From contig NC_133771.1 in the NCBI RefSeq assembly GCF_003597395.2, positions 137,700,679-137,764,678 on the forward strand: a DNA stretch of 64,000 bases, in the 5' to 3' direction. Positions 61,330 through 64,000 of this stretch are shown one piece after another (position 1 is the stretch's first letter; each line of letters begins with the position of its first letter). The DNA is from Chelonoidis abingdonii. Its lineage: Eukaryota > Chordata > Testudines > Testudinidae. The notes under the pieces are model-generated. The model was not told the origin of the DNA and did no database searches. It saw nothing but the letters and a program-made list of their open reading frames with translations. A program made the translations under genes and the position numbers.

Positions 61330-62105
61330 CTCTAAACATGTCATTGAGCAATTAGAACTCAAGTATAGTAAATCACCAGGACAAGATGATATTCAACCAA
61401 GATTTCTGAAGTGCAAAGATACTGAGGTGGATATGCATAATATCCTAAACAGCAACATTTGTTCCTGAAGAATGTAAAGTTGTTCATTTAGTGCTCATCT
61501 CCAGCAAAGGACAATCCAAGGAACTGGGCAACAAAAGTGACCAAGGTATGGAACAGCGTCCATATAAAAAGAAATTAAAAAGACTGAGACTTTTCAGTTT
61601 GGAAAGGAGGTGACTGAGAGGAGATATGATAGAGGTCTATTAAATCTTGACTGGCGTGGAGAAAGTGAATAAGGAAATGTTATTTACTTCTTCACATAAT
61701 ACAAGAACTAGAGATCACCCAATGAAATTAACAGGCAGCAGGTTTAAAACAAACAAAAGGAAGTATTTCTTCACACAACGCTGTCAGTCAATCTGCGAAA
61801 CTCTTTGCCAGAGGATGCTGTGAAGGTCAAAACTATAACAGGGTTAATAAAAAATAGATAAGTTCATGGAGGATAGGTTGATCAGTGGCTATTAAGGATA
61901 AGCAGGGATGCAACCATACTCTGAGTGTCCCTAGCCTCTGTGTTCCAGAAGCTGGGAGTGGACAACAGTGGATGGATCACTTGATTGCCAGTTCTGCACA
62001 TTTCCTCTGAAGCACCTGACACTGGCCACTGTCAGAGACAGGATACTGAGCTAGACAAACCATTGATCTGACTCAATATGACTGTTTTTATGTTCTTATG
62101 CTTTG
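61330..62105 (+). repeat. CR1 LINE fragments
   Basis: The first part translates to a stretch like KSPGQDDIQPRFLK, the start of a LINE reverse transcriptase. From about 61555 the 3' region follows (ACTTTTCAGTTTGGAAAGGA, AACAAAAGGAAGTATTTCTT, GGATACTGAGCTAGACAAAC) and ends TTTTTATGTTCTTATG, the turtle CR1 terminus. Internally deleted. Confidence 0.85.
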
Positions 62106-62610
62106 GATAGGCCTCTCTCAGTTTTGTATTAAGTGACTGGTTGAGTAATTCAAGGATAGAGTAATGCTGTGCTGCATTCAAATATATATAACCAAGACAT
62201 AATAAATGTATGAAGTTCAGTGAATAGAACAGTATCTCAGGTATTGGTACTGGGTTTAATGTTATTCATTCTACACAGTGATTCAATCCTCAAACTTCTG
62301 GACAACTTCTCCTTGCCTGAAAACATCAGGAAGTAATTTCCTCCACATGTCAGATTGTATAGTACTGTACACTACAGCATTACGAGGGTCTTTTTTCAAA
62401 CATCATAGACCAGATTCACAGCCTGTATAAATCAGAAAGCCAATTTACTCCAGCTGAGAATCTGGCCCTATAACTGTATTGAAATTATTTTACAAATAGT
62501 ATCATATAGTTTCCTGGTACATCTAGCAAGACTTTTGTATTACAAACATACAAGATGGTATTAAGGGAGCATGGCACTTTACTAGTGTTTTTTTTCCTTT
62601 TCCTAAATCA

Positions 62611-62702
62611 TAAGACACTGGCCACTATTAAATGCAAGATACTGAACAAGGGGGACCAATTATCTGATCCAGCACTTCAACTTCTATGTGTCTTTTCTTA
62701 AG
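62611..62702 (+). repeat. CR1 LINE tail, very short
   Basis: AAGACACTGGCCACTATTAA, then GATACTGAACAAGGGGGACC and TATCTGATCCAGCACTTC: the last ~90 bases of CR1. Confidence 0.6.
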
Positions 62703-63367
62703 GGAGCCACAGAATTGGTATCATACTTAGAAATTAAATCTGTTTAATAACTTTTAACTTCTAATCCTAATGAAGTTAGCACAATATTGATAGGCAGCCC
62801 TTATTTGCCAGTTCTGACATTTCAATCGAGCTGGAAATCATTAAAAAACAAACAAAAAAACAGACCACCACTTTCACACCCACAATTAAAAAGACACAAA
62901 AAGATAACAACATTTAACTAGATACAGTCTTTAGAGGTAGAACCTTTGCCCAAATAAGAAGAAAGCTGATTGCTGATAATTATAGTACATATGTATCCCA
63001 TACAACATGTCAAGAAATTGCATGCATTAATGTAATGTGTACAATGAGAGGTGCTCCTAAGACTGAGCAAACCAATATAAATAAAGCTCTTATTAGACCC
63101 CAGAGTGATGTTTACTTTAGTAAGGATTTTATCCCTGCAATGTCCCAGAAACCAGAACATGACCTTTTTAATGTACTTAGTTTGAGAATACTGAATCCAG
63201 TCCTGAATCAGAGACTCTTGCATAGCTATTCACAATACTATTAGCCTCTCAAACACCAAACTGTACTTCAGGAATTACTAAAATGTATTTTAAACATTTA
63301 AGATTCTTGCAAGTGTCTTTTCAGACCCAAGTTTTTAACAGTAGAAGAGAAGTTTGAAAAGACTTAC

Positions 63368-63471
63368 ATGAGAAAGTTTGCTTGGCGAATCCTTGACATT
63401 GCCTTCTTTTGGTAAAGCCCGGTCTTTGTAGGAACTCAGGACTTTGGTGGATGGCGCATGCCACTTCGTTT
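63368..63471 (-). CDS. SIPA1L1: SIPA1L1 coding exon (most 5' in window)
   Basis: Minus-strand exon with acceptor GGCAG before 63471 and donor GTAAGT after 63368. It begins with two bases of a split codon and then reads 34 codons, including KWHAPSTKVLSSYKD and ending DSPSKLSH, and ends in phase 0. The protein is the SIPA1-like Rap GTPase-activating scaffold (SPAR/E6TP1), which stimulates GTP hydrolysis on Rap1/Rap2 and organises actin in dendritic spines. The family's RapGAP and PDZ domains lie N-terminal to this exon, so they are outside the window. This segment belongs to the Ser/Lys-rich linker. I chose SIPA1L1 over SIPA1L2 and SIPA1L3 because the combined exon chain fits my memory of SIPA1L1 much better; an alignment would settle the paralogue. 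Confidence 0.88.
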
Positions 63472-64000
63472 CTGCCATAAATAATTGTGTTTTAATTTCT
63501 CATTTCTAAAAGGATGAACATATTGTACAAAGAAAAAAGCACAGAGCTCAGTGCTTTAAGCATCAAGTTTGAGACAACTAAACCCTGTGGAATCACACGT
63601 TCAAACCTTGGCAGACTTTCCTAACCCTTTTGTTGTTCCACAATAATTAAATAGGGTTCTATGCAGTCCACTCTGTGAGAGGCTTTTGAATGAGACCGTA
63701 GAAATCAACGTGTTCGTTCTGAGCCTACTTTAAATATTCCATGGCACTTCCTATAAAAGAGTAAGAATTTGCCTCAAGTGTTCTTTGGCCAAAATCTATC
63801 CTATTCTGACTGTTATACTGCGTGTTTAGTTTCCTCTTACTACCTCAGAGGTGGCTGCATTTCACTGATGCTGCATTAGTTTTGAAGCATTTTAGGATCC
63901 TTTGGGATGAAAGGCTCTATATAAATGGAAATTAGGATTATCATCAGAACCAATAGTTAACTTTACTTGTATATCCTAGAAAGATTATTAACTTTTAATA
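63472..64000 (-). other. SIPA1L1: SIPA1L1 intron, runs off the window
   Basis: Sequence upstream of the first exon in the window. Near 63880-63940 there is an old repeat-like stretch (TTTAGGATCCTTTGGGATGA, CTCTATATAAATGGAAAT). Nothing else recognised. Confidence 0.7.

Larger units (their letters stand above)
59664..63367 (-). other. SIPA1L1: SIPA1L1 intron
   Basis: Intron of 3.7 kb with a hAT MITE (59919-60227) and CR1 fragments (61330-62105 and 62611-62702). Confidence 0.85.

Overview
This is vertebrate nuclear DNA, almost certainly from a turtle. It is AT-rich, its gene is split into short exons in long introns, and it carries a dense mix of old repeats. One repeat is a tRNA-headed SINE (15775-15953) that matches my memory of the CryI/'tortoise polIII' SINE of cryptodiran turtles. 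Others are CR1 LINE tails, MIR-type SINEs, hAT, Harbinger-like and mariner-like MITEs, and Penelope-like terminal repeats.

Only one protein-coding gene is supported. It lies on the minus strand and is the 3' part of SIPA1L1 (SPAR/E6TP1), a Rap GTPase-activating scaffold of the postsynaptic density. Nine coding exons can be read from 63471 down to 8797. All have GT-AG borders and compatible phases, and together they give the last ~524 residues: a Ser-rich tail with a DSGIDT phosphodegron and a C-terminal leucine-zipper coiled coil ending at a stop codon. The RapGAP and PDZ domains must be encoded beyond the right edge of the window. The 3'UTR runs leftward from 8796, with candidate poly(A) signals at 7740-7745 and 6456-6461.

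Layout: 1-6455 is downstream DNA with a Penelope-like repeat, a solo LTR (1398-2320) and a hAT MITE (4418-5049). 6456-8796 is the probable 3'UTR. 8797-63471 holds exons and repeat-loaded introns. The largest insertion is a full-length, decayed Ty3/gypsy-class LTR retrotransposon (49239-55408) in the intron between 46641 and 59275. Its integrase lies upstream of its reverse transcriptase, the order known for Gmr1-like elements. Other notable structures are an ~800-bp foldback (about 39475-40275), a hAT element with ~590-bp inverted arms (31450-33057), an inverted R4/Dong-like LINE fragment embedded in TA repeats (25853-26741), and a Penelope-like palindrome with a hammerhead-ribozyme-like core that was split by a hAT MITE (33884-34430).

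I saw no tRNA, rRNA, CRISPR or other functional RNA gene. Apart from SIPA1L1, the open frames are repeat-derived or chance.
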